From: Pomphorhynchus laevis
Lineage: Eukaryota; Acanthocephala; Palaeacanthocephala; Echinorhynchida; Pomphorhynchidae
DNA length: 64,000 bases
Direction of reading: 5' to 3'
Assembly (NCBI GenBank): GCA_012934845.2
Contig: WNNJ02002246.1
Coordinates: 62,001-126,000 of the forward strand
Shown here: positions 29,139-39,804 of the stretch, in pieces
Layout of the letters: each line of letters opens with the position of its first letter
Position numbering within the stretch: the stretch's first letter is position 1
The notes under the pieces: model-generated
The model's database searches: none
The model's input: only the letters and a program-made list of their open reading frames with translations
What the model was told of the DNA's origin: nothing
Position numbers and translations under genes: made by a program

Positions 29139-32011
29139 TCGATCTCGCTCCTAAGCATACTTTTCGTCTTAGTCTATTCAATACTCGCTCCATTCTTCAT
29201 AAAGCTGATATGCTTCTCGATATCTTCGATCAATTATCTATCGATATTCTCTGCATTACCGAATCCTGGCACACTGACTCCAACGATCTTGCTATTCGTC
29301 GTCTATGTCGCTCTGGTTGTTCTCTAGTTGAATCAGCTCGTCAAATTACATCTCATACATCTACTGCGTCTAACCATGGCGGTATTGTTGCCATTGCTCG
29401 TCACCCAATGTCTTTACGTAAAATCAACGTTAACATCCGTTACACCTCGTTCGAATTACTCATATGCAGATTATCAACGCCTTTCCCTCTGGAACTTGTG
29501 ATTGTATACCGTCCAGGTTCAGTTGCCCCATCACGTATCTTCTTTAACGACCTTGCAGATCTAATGTCTCACTGTTCATTGTCTTATACTCCTTCTTTTG
29601 TTCTCGGTGACTTTAACATTCGTCTTGATCGCCCGTCTGACTCTGACTCTATCACTTTAACTAATCTTTTTTCTGATTTTAACTATAAATTACTTTCAAC
29701 AAGCCCAACTCATATTCTCGGCGGTGCTCTCGACATCATTGCTGTTCCTAACTGCTTCAATGACTATACCTCCTTGTCAATTACTGATCCTGGTTTGTCC
29801 GATCATTTCCTTGTCACTCTTACTCTTACTCGTCCCCATCCTCCTTCTCCGCCTTTACCATTATCTACACCAAGTCGACCCTGGAAGCTTCTCGATATCC
29901 CTATTCTCTGCACAGCCTTACTCAATTCTTCACTCTTTTCACTTCCTCTTAACTATCTCTCTCCCGATGATCTCTGCATTCTGTTTGATTCTGAACTTAC
30001 GTCGATCCTCAATAACCTTCTACCTAGTCGACTTCGACGTTCCCAGCGCTTGCGCCATGCTCCCTGGTTCGATTCTGACTGTAGTCTTTCTAAGCGTCGA
30101 CTCCGTCACTCTTTTCGTATGTATAAACGCTTTCTTAAACGTTCACCCAACTCACTCCCTCCAAATCTTCGTGATTCCTACTTTTCTCAACGCCGTTCAC
30201 ATCTCATTCTTATACGTACTAAACGTACTCTCTTTTGGCGAAATCAACTCGAGTCATCTTCCAACTCGAAATCTCATTGGAAAATCTTAAACTCAATTCT
30301 TTCACGATCATCTACCCCTTGTAATATAAATCCTGATGAATTTTCTTCTTATCTACAAACTAAGCTATCTAATTTACTTTCCCTACTACCCGTAGCCCCC
30401 TTGTACCCACTCTTCTCTTTAAATACTTCCCTCCCAGAACTATTCCACCTTCTTCCCGTTTCGTCTGATGAAGTTTCTTCGGTTCTGCTGTCATTACCTA
30501 ATAAAACCTCTCCTTCTGACCCAATTCCCACTCACTTACTTAAAAATATCTGCACTTTTATCTTACCCTTCCTAACCACATTGTTCAACTCGTCCATCCG
30601 TAGCTGTACATTTCCTTCCATCTGGAAATGCGCCACTGTTCGTCCTATCATCAAAAAGCAATCTCTCGACTCTTCACTACCATCTTCGTACCGTCCAATC
30701 TCACTTCTCCCAACCCTCTCTAAACTCCTTGAGCGTCTCGTTCTTAAGCAAGTTAATACATATCTCTATTCCTCTAACTTATTTCCTCCCTTCCAAGCCG
30801 CTTTTCGCTCTAATTACTCTACCGATATTGCATGTCTTAAAGTTTATAACGACTTACTCATATCGCGCGATCATAAATTATGTAGTGTCATAGTTTCTCT
30901 TGATCTATCGTCTGCTTTTGACATCGTCGATCACTCGATTCTTCTCCATCGCCTTCGTCATGATTATGGCTTCTCTTTACCCACTGTATCATGGTTTTCT
31001 TCATATCTATCAAACCGTACATTTCGCGTATATTCTAACTCTTCTCTCTCCCATCCTTCGTCCATTCCGTCCGGTGTTCCACAAGGCTCCGTATTAGGCC
31101 CTATACTTTTCTCTCTTCTTCTTGGTGATTTGTCTTCGATTTCTCATAAATTTAACTTCCATGTTATGCAATATGCTGATGACATTCTCATCTATGCTCA
31201 TGCACCTGTTTATCGTATTCGCGATCTTAGTGTTTCTGCTTCCGACTGTCTTGTCTCAATTTCCAATCATCTTTCTTCCCTTCGCCTTTCTCTGAATCCT
31301 GATAAATCCAAAATTATGTGGATCCTACCTCGACGCCTCGGCTTCGAACCTCCCTCCGTATCATTAAATTCTACAATTCTTCCTATCGTTGATAATCTCG
31401 TTTTCCTAGGCTTCCATTTTGACAACCGACTTTCACTTAAACCTTTCGTTAGAGATAAAGTACGCTCATCTACCTTGATACTCCGCAACCTCCGTCAAGT
31501 TCGTAGATTGATCGATTTCCCTTCTTGTATGACTCTCATATCATCTCTCCTTTTTTCTAGACTCGATTATTGTCTTAGTCTATTTTCCAACTCACCTAAA
31601 TCCACTCTTCTTCCCCTACAACGCATCGTCAACGCAGCTGTCCGAATTCTCCTCCGTCTTCGTCGTTTTGATCACACATCCTACCATCTTGCTTCTCTCG
31701 ATTTGCCTACAATTTATTGTCGTGTTCAAATTCGTCTTCTTATCGTTGCTTTCCGCCTTGTAACTTTTCATACCCCTTCATTTCTCAACCTTCCTTTTCT
31801 TGATAATTCCCGTCCTGTTTACTGTTCCTTGCGTTCCTGTAATTCCCTTCTTTTACATGTCCCAAACTACTCTACCTCCTTTGGACTCCGCTCCTTCCTG
31901 GTGGCTGCTCCTCTATCGTGGAATCATCTGCCCATTCATATACGCCAATCAACTTCCCTGCAGTGCTTCAAACGACAAATCCGATCCCATCTGAACAATT
32001 TAACTGCTTGA
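29102..32011 (+). CDS. Family A ORF2, endonuclease-reverse transcriptase, 969 residues, intact
   Basis: An APE-type endonuclease nicks the target and the RT copies the LINE RNA there. Endonuclease marks: FRLSLFNTRSILHKAD (N27), LCITESW (E54), VLGDFNIRLD (169-172), GLSDHFLV (S233-H235). RT marks: SLPNKTSPSDPIPTHLLK, SSYRPISLLPTLSKLLERL, VSLDLSSAFDIVDHS (motif A, 599-613), SGVPQGSVLGPILF (658-662 GVPQG), MQYADDILIY (YADD 691-694), SLNPDKSKIMW. The thumb and C-terminus run to HLNNLTA. The RT belongs to the L2 side of the CR1 group. The protein is very rich in Ser and Leu. The ATG lies in CGATGGCG inside the end of ORF1. Confidence 0.92.
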   Translation: MASHLSPLSSSLVDLAPKHTFRLSLFNTRSILHKADMLLDIFDQLSIDILCITESWHTDSNDLAIRRLCRSGCSLVESARQITSHTSTASNHGGIVAIARHPMSLRKINVNIRYTSFELLICRLSTPFPLELVIVYRPGSVAPSRIFFNDLADLMSHCSLSYTPSFVLGDFNIRLDRPSDSDSITLTNLFSDFNYKLLSTSPTHILGGALDIIAVPNCFNDYTSLSITDPGLSDHFLVTLTLTRPHPPSPPLPLSTPSRPWKLLDIPILCTALLNSSLFSLPLNYLSPDDLCILFDSELTSILNNLLPSRLRRSQRLRHAPWFDSDCSLSKRRLRHSFRMYKRFLKRSPNSLPPNLRDSYFSQRRSHLILIRTKRTLFWRNQLESSSNSKSHWKILNSILSRSSTPCNINPDEFSSYLQTKLSNLLSLLPVAPLYPLFSLNTSLPELFHLLPVSSDEVSSVLLSLPNKTSPSDPIPTHLLKNICTFILPFLTTLFNSSIRSCTFPSIWKCATVRPIIKKQSLDSSLPSSYRPISLLPTLSKLLERLVLKQVNTYLYSSNLFPPFQAAFRSNYSTDIACLKVYNDLLISRDHKLCSVIVSLDLSSAFDIVDHSILLHRLRHDYGFSLPTVSWFSSYLSNRTFRVYSNSSLSHPSSIPSGVPQGSVLGPILFSLLLGDLSSISHKFNFHVMQYADDILIYAHAPVYRIRDLSVSASDCLVSISNHLSSLRLSLNPDKSKIMWILPRRLGFEPPSVSLNSTILPIVDNLVFLGFHFDNRLSLKPFVRDKVRSSTLILRNLRQVRRLIDFPSCMTLISSLLFSRLDYCLSLFSNSPKSTLLPLQRIVNAAVRILLRLRRFDHTSYHLASLDLPTIYCRVQIRLLIVAFRLVTFHTPSFLNLPFLDNSRPVYCSLRSCNSLLLHVPNYSTSFGLRSFLVAAPLSWNHLPIHIRQSTSLQCFKRQIRSHLNNLTA

Positions 32012-32027
32012 CTTTCTCATTTTTTTT

Positions 32028-32068
32028 GTGGACTTGTAAGCGTACAGCTTGTACGCATTTGCCACATT
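32028..32068 (+). promoter_or_regulatory. Family A 3' UTR hairpin (A1)
   Basis: GTGGACTTGTAA is followed by the stem GCGTAC (32040-32045), loop AGCTT, stem GTACGC (32051-32056) and ATTTGCCAC. The flanks GTGG/CCAC can extend pairing. Equivalent hairpins end copies A2-A5 and all B copies with an intact 3' end, with a compensated A-U to G-C change in the stem. It is probably the RT recognition element for target-primed reverse transcription. Confidence 0.8.
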
Positions 32069-34888
32069 AAATAAATTTGTATTATTATATTATTATTATT
32101 ATTATTATCCTTAAATATTACTTCCACTCGTAATTTTAAAAATGAACTGGGCACGTGTGAGTTTCTCTCAGTCATTGTTTCACACTTTGGAGGTCCCTTA
32201 GGTGTTGTTGTGTGCTACAGGTCGCCGCAATCATCCGTATTGAATCATAAATTATCTACACTAATTAGTCACTGTTCTGAGCTTGAAGAATATCTACTAG
32301 TTGGCGATTTTAATAAACCCTCAGCTGGTCACATCGGAAATTATGTTTTAGATAGTGGTTCTTCCAAGTCAGATGTGGATTTGTGGAATTTTCTTACAAA
32401 TGATCTCATGTTAGAGCAACATGTGCAGTCGCCCACCAGATTCGCGCAAAACCAGGAATCTTGTCTAGATTTGGTATTTTCCAAATTAATTACAAGTGTG
32501 GGTAATATGAGCTATCAGAGTCCTATTGGATTGAGCGATCATTGCATGATCTTATTCAATTATTTTTCTAGGTGTATGATCCCAAAACTGGAAAATTTGA
32601 TAGTGTTGAAAAGATCTTGGCAACAAATTGATGAAGACTCATTACGAGAGGCGGCACTAAGAACATCATTCAACTGTGCTAGTGAAGACATTGAGGTAAG
32701 GTGGCATGTTATTGAATCAGGTTTAGTAGCTCTTGCAGATAAGTTTGCACCACTCCGTAGAGTACCAAAAAGTAAAGCTAAATACCCTCCGTGGTTTGAC
32801 ACTGAATTGCGATATGCTCTCAAACATAGGAATCGTCTATTTGAACTAAGCCAACATCATAATAATTTTAAAAAGCGGTATACAATGTTCCGTAATTTCG
32901 TCAATCGCCTTAAGATTACAAAAAGGCAAAGTTTTGAAGATCAATTAGCTTTACAAATTGATACAGAACCAAAAAAAATTGGGCTTATGTGAAAGGATCC
33001 AGAGCTCTGCTACCACCTATTTCATCTTTAAGAGATGGTAACACTAGAGTGACATCGCCAGACAGCATGGTAGAAGTGTTTGCATCCGCTTTTGAGCTAA
33101 CACCAGATGCTTTCTCTAGCATATGTGGAGATACAGCATCACAACAGGTATAAATTGGTTCTCCAGTTTTAACGATAACAGCACATGAGGTTTTTGTTGA
33201 ATTGGCTAGGTTATCTAGATCATCAGCGGCAGGCCCCGATGATATTCACCCCCAACTTCTTAAGTTACTTGCTCCTGTTCTGGCTAAGCCATTAGCCTCC
33301 ATATTTGAGCTGAGCTTGCGCATTTCGAAGTTACCTGCTGCCTGGAAAAAAGCGATTGTAGTACCAATTTATAAAAATGGTGTAAAAGATGATCCGAATA
33401 ACTATAGGGCAATAAGTCTAACTAGTGTTGTATGCAAAGTGATTGAGTGCATTCTAAACATACGCATATATGATCATTTGAGTTCGCTGAGAATTCTCAA
33501 TAATGCACAGCATGGATTTCGCCCTCGGCGTTCATGTCTTATAAACTTATTACATGTTCGTGAAGATTGGGTTGGACATGTTGCTAACGGGTACTGTATC
33601 GACGTAATATTTCTTGACTTTAGTCGGGCTTTTGATAGGGTGCTCCACAAAATGCTAATTTCCACCCTTGAGTCTTATAAAGTCAATCGCTCCATTATAA
33701 GCTGGATTCAAGATTTTCTTAAATATAGGTCCTTTGATGTTCACGTAGGTCAATGTCTATCGTCTTATCGTCCTATCACCTCAGGAGTACCACAGGAATC
33801 AATCTTAGGACCCTTGTTGTTTAACATATTTATAAATCAGCTACTAGATTTAATTGAGGATTGTAGTGTTTTAGCTTTTGCCGATGATGTAAAGGTATGG
33901 AAAATGATTAAAACCAACAAGGATCGAAATGACTTTTAAAATATCCTAAACATTGTTTATCGATGGTCCTTAAATACTGGAATTGTATTGAATATTAAGT
34001 GTGCACATATGAGATTAGGTCATAGCAATGTGAGTCAAGAATATTTTATTGGCGATGAGTTTGTTGTTACTACGCAGTCCATTCTCGATCTTGGTATAAT
34101 TGTTCAAAACAATCTGAAAACACGTGCTAACACTGATAGGATTTGTAACGCAGCAAGAAGAATGACCTATATTGTCAAAAATTGCTTTAAAGATTTATCT
34201 CCCGTTTGTGTTGTGCGTTTATATAATGCTCTTATAAGACCGATATTAGAATATGTGTCGCCAGTAGTCTTTCCGTGTACGCGTACAGAAATTGATCAAT
34301 TAGAGCTCATACTTCGACGGTTGACGAAATTATGTCCTCAGGTACGATATCTTCCCTATGAGGCACGAATAAAAAGTTTGAATATGCTGACAGTGCGTGA
34401 AAGGTTCCTTCTATTCGACCTTCTAGCTATGTATCGACTAGTTAATAAAGATGAAAATTTTCCAGCAAATGGAGTTGAACTTAATGAACGGGATGGACGT
34501 AGAGGGCACTCGAAAGTACTAGTAGTACATGAGCACGGAAAATACCCTCGTCATTTCCGACTGTCTTATCGAGCGGTGAATGTTTGGAATCGTCTTCCAG
34601 TTGATGTCGTTGCGGTGCATACAATCAATGAATTTAAATTCAATATAAAGAACTGGATTCGAAATGAGAACGAATGGTGGTTGCTGCAGTACCCATGGTT
34701 CTGATATATATACTGAATGATTTTTTTTGATTTTTTTCTTGTATTAATTTGTTTTTTTTTGTGAGCGGTCAAAACAGTCTTATGGCTATGACCTGTAATT
34801 TAGTCAATCAACAAGGTTACCAGCAAATTGGTCTAGCAATAAGTATTTATTAATTAATAAAACAGATGATTATGCAATTAAATCAAAT

Positions 34889-36747
34889 TTAACTTGTTTT
34901 GCCCCATCCCAGTTTGTTCGATGGAACTCGACTCCCTCTGATACAATTTGACGCTGCACGGCATAGGCAAAAGGCTACGGCGCGATTTAAGCGGCATATA
35001 CATTCGTCGTAGGGGCTGTCGTGTTTCCTAGCTTGTTTGGTAGCTATTGTCTTTAATAGATTCAAGGCACTTCGGCCGACACCTCCGGAACATGAAATAA
35101 TAATAATAAAATCTGAAGGATCCGAGTCTACGCTTAAATAGTAGGAATGCATGATCACGTTATCTGACAGCTTGCTTCAACTCACTGTCAAATAATTTGG
35201 GTTTGGAGGATGGTTGTTTACGTGTTACGCAAGGGGGAAAAGCGTGAAGTAGATTAATCAATGTTGTGTGGAGGAACGACCAGGTCACCTGAACACCGAC
35301 TGTTCTAGCACAAGGCCATCTTACTAGGCTCAGCATTTCATAAATTGTATCGTAATCCGCATTCATAACACCAATCGTTTTTTTAAATTGACCAGAGGGG
35401 AAATATGACCAGGTAGGATGATACGTAAAGTGCAGTGATCGCTGGAGCCTAATGGCGGACCGCAACTTAATGACTCAATGACAGAATCATTGGTACATAG
35501 GCATAAATCTAGCAGGGAATGACTTTTATAACGGATACGAGTATTACAATGGACAAGCTGACAGAGTGTGAGCTCATTGAATACATTAAGTAAGGCTGAT
35601 GATTCTTCATCACACCCCTGGATCGCGGTATAAGAGACCCAATCGATATTTAGAACAGTGATGTTTCAACGACTTGATGATGAGTGGTGTTTTTGATTGA
35701 GGACTACGATAAACAATACAAATGCAATAGACATTACCTCGTTCCTCCGTCACATTAATCCACAAAAGCTCATTTCCATAATCGTCAGAACACGACTCTA
35801 TTACGTTATAAACAAGATTGTCGCGCATATAAGCAGCTACACCGCCACCTTTAGAGATTTTTCGATTACAGCGAACTATCGTATAACCGTGAATACCAAC
35901 TTCAGAATCTAGAATATTACAATTTAACTAAGTTTCAGTGAAAACAGCATGTCGAGATTTTCATGATGTAATATTGCTTAGATTTCATCTAACTTGTTAA
36001 ACAAACTCAAAACATTTGAATAGAGTATGTAAAGGCCAGCTTTGGTAGATGTACAGGGAAACTTGTGGACATTTGATTTTTGAGAATTCATACAATCGAA
36101 CAACGAGGATAAATCCGGATGATTGACCGTTAGTAGCGAGTTACAGAGTCTACAGTTGAGTTGGGAATGCGTGCGACACAGAGACGTTCGATATCCTATG
36201 ACGAAATGTCTCGAGAGCTGTTGATAAAAAATCGAGTTGATACTCCGCGTCGCACAACCTGAAAATTTCGGATTATAAGATTTTCTTCACCATTCATTCG
36301 ATGCTCGGCCATCTCACGTTTGGCAGTAAACAACTGGTTTCTGTCCTCTGGAGATAAATCTTTCAAAAGACGAATACTCAAACCTCTTAGAAGATGACTG
36401 TTCGTAGTATAAGTGAACTCATTACAGTAGAGGCAAGAACAACTTTTAGTAAACGAGGTCGACTATATGATTATTTTTTACCAATGCGAAATAAATTTAC
36501 TACACGCAAATCCTTTCGAACTATGGCAGAGCAGTTTTGCAAAACACATAAGAGGATTGATTTAACTGCATTGACATCATGCTGAATACGTAAGTCATTG
36601 TTAACGGCAGATGACTCGATGAGGTTTGCAATAAGCACACAGTGAGCCCTATCAGAGAGTGCGCGCAAAGAAGGGTTAAAATTAAAAGGAACTCTCTCAC
36701 TATTAGAAGCGGTATTCTGTGACGAAGATGGCGAGATGGCGTGCCCC
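34889..36747 (-). mobile_element. CR1-type LINE fragment (ORF1 and endonuclease)
   Basis: On the minus strand ORF1 has MGHAISPSSSQNTASNS, RAHCVLIANLIESSAV, VVNLFRIGKK and, in another frame, LSPEDRNQLFTAKREMAEHRMNGEENLIIRNFQVV. The endonuclease follows with YTIVRCNRKISKGGGVAAYM, CICIVYRSPQ. A linker part follows (35465-35160). RT and 3' end are absent. It is related to, but clearly diverged from, the element at 26815-34830. It joins the 3'-less copy B3 directly at 36747, so a deletion has fused the two. Confidence 0.72.
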
Positions 36748-38848
36748 ATGAGATGGAAACCGGGGTGTGAAAGAGCAACATGGATACTTTGGTCTAGAGA
36801 AAGTACGAATAATCATGGGCATTGATGTTGCAAGGCGAAAAGGAGCGAGCAAGGATTGAGTTAAAAGTATGGCAGAGAGTCTTAGAGTTGAATGAAGTGA
36901 TGATTTTGTGCTGCCAGAAAATGTTGCATTTGGTACGTAGTAGGTTGAGATGAGACCGGCGATGAACAAGATAGGTATCACGAAAAGACGGAGTGATCGA
37001 GCGGAAATCACGTCTGAGAGAGCGGTGATAGAGTCGAAAAGCATGACGGAGTCGACGTTCTGAGAGTAGGCATTGAATGTCAAACCATGGGGCACGGTGA
37101 AAGCGATGGTGTGGGTAAGGCTTCAAGGGCAAGAGAAGATCGATATTTGATGTGAGTTCAGAGTCGAAAATAAAGGCGAGATCGTGATGAGATGAATATG
37201 TTATTGTGAGATAGGATAGAGACGATTTGAGTAAGGCAGAGCGGAGAAGGGAGAGGTCAGGATTTCTCCAAGGGCGACGTAGGATTATAGGTGGTTGATG
37301 ACGGGTGTGGTTGTGAGTGAGATCAAAGGTGACGAGAAAGTGATCTGATAGACCAGGATCCGAGATTGACAGTGAGGTGTAGGCATCAAAATGATCGGGG
37401 ACAGCGATGATATCGATTGCCCCTCTAAGAATATGTGTGGGAGCAGTGTATATGGGTTTGTTGTTATAGTTTGATATAATGTTAATGAACTGGATGGACT
37501 CTGTGCAAGAGGGGCGGTCGAGGCGGATGTTGAAGTCGCCAAGAACGATTAAAGGGATGGAGGACAAAGAACAGTGGGACAGAAGGTCAGCGAGTTCGGT
37601 AAAAAGTAAGGAGGTAGGAGCAGATGAACCAGGACGGTATACAATGGCGAGATCTAGAATAATCGAATTAGAAGAACGACAAGTAAGAAGTTCAAAATAG
37701 CAAGGACTGAAAAGGGAAGTGATTTTGCAAATAGACGCAGGGTGACGGGCGAATGCGACAATGCCGCCATGATTATAGAATTTAGAAGGGTATTAGCTGA
37801 AGGGACGAGCGGATTCGACCAGTGAGAACCGGCAGAGAGCAAACGGCGGATGGAGCGGTCGTCAGAATCGGAGTGCCAGGATTCGGTGAGGCAGAAGAGA
37901 TCGATGGATTGCTTAGTGAATAGGTTGAGGATGAGATCGGATTTATTGAGAATAGATCTAGTGTTGAGGAGGCCGAGGCGGAATCCGTGTGTGGTGGTGA
38001 TAGGGCTAGTGGAGAATACACGTATAGGAGATGAAACGCCATCGAATTTTCGGGCGGGTGTGGACAACTTGAAAATTTCCGTTGATGTTTCGGATCGAGA
38101 GAGATGTTTCGCCGTTTTCCTCGTGACGGCGTTTTTCGATGCGGGCAAATGTGAATTGAGCGATTTCGGAGTGGGTGCTATCGGGGAAAATGCGAACGGC
38201 TGAAGTGGACATAAGTTTGAATCGTTGGGAGAGGACAGAAGACGCGTGAGAGCAATGCTTGAAAACAATTTATAGGAGAGGAGGCTGGAAAGGATTAGAT
38301 TGAGAAGATTTATTTAGGTGGATGAATGCGATAGGAGAGATGTTGATAAAAAATGATGGTTTATCCGCAGAAACAAGAGACGAGAGTATGGATCTGAATG
38401 CGGATACATCGTGGTCGAGACGTGCTTGTGTAGATAAAGAGGTGGAAGGAGTTATATTAGTGACGATTACGGAACGATCGCGAGAAGTAAAGCGTTTTCG
38501 TAAAGTAGGACGAGTAACGTGAGTTGGTGAGATCACGATAGGAGTGCTGGGAGTTGAGGATATCAAGAGAGTAAGTTTGACAGTGGAAGACAAAGAGGAT
38601 TTGGATAATATAGAGGGTGGTGAGCGATGTGAGGAAAGGTTATGAGTGGAAGGATCGTGGATGTTGGTGGAGGTAATTTTGATTGAGGGATATAGGTTAT
38701 TAAGAAACTAGAGAAAAGGAAAGTGACTGGGGTGTTGGGAATGAAGACATGGGATTAGAAGTGCATGTGGTGACAGGATCAGTGGGTTGACAAAGGACAT
38801 CAGAAACGACTGGGTCGTTTGAGTAGACACGTTGGGGGTGTCCACTCC
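36748..38848 (-). mobile_element. L2-like LINE family B, copy B3 (5' and 3' truncated)
   Basis: The minus strand starts in ORF1 (DTPNVSTQTTQSFLMSF near 38840), continues through the RRM-like part (38593-38270: TSRDRSVIVTNITPS, ISPIAFIHLNKSSQ), ORF1 end (KRRHEENGETSLSIRNING), ORF2 endonuclease (FRLGLLNTRSILNKSD, SWHSDSDDRS, then 37567-36794: VLGDFNIRLDRPSC, GLSDHFLVTFDL) and stops before the RT (VSMLLFHTPVSI). Endonuclease catalytic residues remain. There are several frameshifts. Confidence 0.82.
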
Positions 38849-38908
38849 AAAGGATACTTTGTAAAGGATACAATGTATCCTTTTTATTCTTTACGATACA
38901 AAGGATAC
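38849..38908. repeat. Alternating AAAGGATAC copies at the B3 5' junction
   Basis: AAAGGATAC lies at 38849-38857, 38863-38871 and 38900-38908 on the plus strand and inverted as GTATCCTTT at 38875-38883. The second and the inverted copy form a 9-bp hairpin. This cluster begins exactly where family B similarity ends. Confidence 0.75.
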
Positions 38909-39480
38909 GTTATAGAATGCGGTTTAAGATAGTTGGACTGTAAATTTCGAGAGGCAATAAGAAATGTGCTTTAAAGTGGGTAGGCAAAAAAGGATTCGCA
39001 CGATGGAATTTATAAGGCACTGTATAGGAAAATAGAATTTAGAGAAAACAAAAAGAGAGGCAATAATCAATTTTAGGAAACACTAGATTAGATATAAGAG
39101 AGTGACATGATTTAAAATATGCGAGCTTCTGACACGGCGAAGGTCGTAAAGTAGAAGATTGCAAGATCGGGTTTTATCGCGAACAAATGGATCGAAAAAA
39201 ACAGTTGTCGAAGTGAACTTTCAAGGAATTGGGATGATCAACAATATGAAAAACCGTCGAATTAAGAAATTCCGAGAAAGAATAGACAAAGAGGAAAGGT
39301 ATAATAACCCATAAAATGTTATAGTTGAAATTATTAAGTTACAAACGAAGTGAGGAAAGATTATTGGATATGAATAGACGACGATTCGTGGAAGATACGG
39401 AGATATCATCGATAAAATTAGCAGGAGACTGATAGTAAATGAAAATACTATCAGGATATTAAATGATGCAGAAGTTGGTG
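38909..39480 (-). mobile_element. Highly decayed L2-like LINE fragment
   Basis: Minus-strand scraps align with the family A ORF2 thumb: VFHIVDHPNSLKVHFDNCFF (A1: ILPIVDNLVFLGFHFDNRLS), RDKTRSCNL, then FPKIDYCLSL in another frame. It is much more diverged than any A or B copy, so it is an older relative. 39481-39804 beyond it shows nothing recognisable. Confidence 0.55.
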
Positions 39481-39804
39481 ATCATCGCGTTACTTGATCA
39501 TCAATTTGTAAGCATCGATGAAACTTTGTGTCATTTTTGTGATTAACTCTTTCGTTTACAAAAAATTTATACTTCAATTAGTACTCTTCTGAAGATCGCT
39601 TCTTCGTCGTTGTATTCTTATTTAAAAGCCAAAACGGATAGAAACACTGCTTATATGAGCTGCACTCTTGGATTTATATCACACCGTGAATATTCTAAAG
39701 TTTGTAACTTGGTTACCTATTTAAAATCTATACAATAAAATCGTATTTTGTAAAACTATGTAGTAAGATTTGTACATCCGAGGAAATTATTTAACTTCGA
39801 ATAA

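Larger units (their letters stand above)
27881..32108 (+). mobile_element. L2-like LINE family A, copy A1 (youngest, ORF2 intact)
   Basis: It is inserted into the CR1-type endonuclease gene with ATATTAC at both edges (27819-27825 and about 32114-32120). It starts inside ORF1 compared with the full-length copy A4, so it is slightly 5' truncated. It has ORF1 with one frameshift, ORF2 complete, the 3' hairpin at 32040-32056 and a TATTATT microsatellite tail to 32108. The intact ORF2 of 969 codons suggests recent mobility. Confidence 0.9.
27506..34704 (+). pseudogene. CR1-type ORF2 (endonuclease-RT), split by A1
   Basis: Endonuclease: AYTNLRSILPKFDELKAW, LALTETWLHRDIPDD, RKGGGVALYI, then after A1 VVVCYRSPQS, EEYLLVGDFNKPS, SCLDLVFSK, GLSDHCMILF. 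The catalytic Glu, GDFN and SDH are all present. RT: SSAAGPDDIHPQLLKLL, NYRAISLTSVVCKVIE, QHGFRPRRSCL, DVIFLDFSRAFDRVLH (motif A), SGVPQESILGPLLF (motif B), LAFADDVKVW (motif C, FADD). The thumb ends at LLQYPWF. Lesions: a frameshift in the A-run near 32975, a stop at about 33150 and one at 33937-33939. Confidence 0.82.
26815..34830 (+). mobile_element. CR1-type LINE interrupted by L2-like copy A1
   Basis: The element runs 26815-27835, is interrupted by A1, and resumes at about 32110. Coding order: ORF1, endonuclease (split by the insertion after GGGVALYI), linker, RT, thumb, and a 3' UTR to about 34830. The endonuclease resumes after the insertion at LGVVVCYRSPQSS. The 3' UTR words (GTGAGCGGTCAAAACAG, ATGACCTGTAAT) recur at 18955-19115. 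ORF2 has about three lesions apart from the insertion. It is 5' truncated, since ORF1 has no clear beginning. Confidence 0.85.

Noticed and set aside
34889-35158. 89-codon minus-strand frame with SGGVGRSALNLL
   Set aside because: It follows a CR1-type linker region and looks like decayed LINE sequence; the phosphatase-like HCxxGxxRS signature is not actually present.
37479-37700. Plus-strand frame antisense to the B3 endonuclease
   Set aside because: Shadow of the endonuclease coding strand, like 23097-23294.
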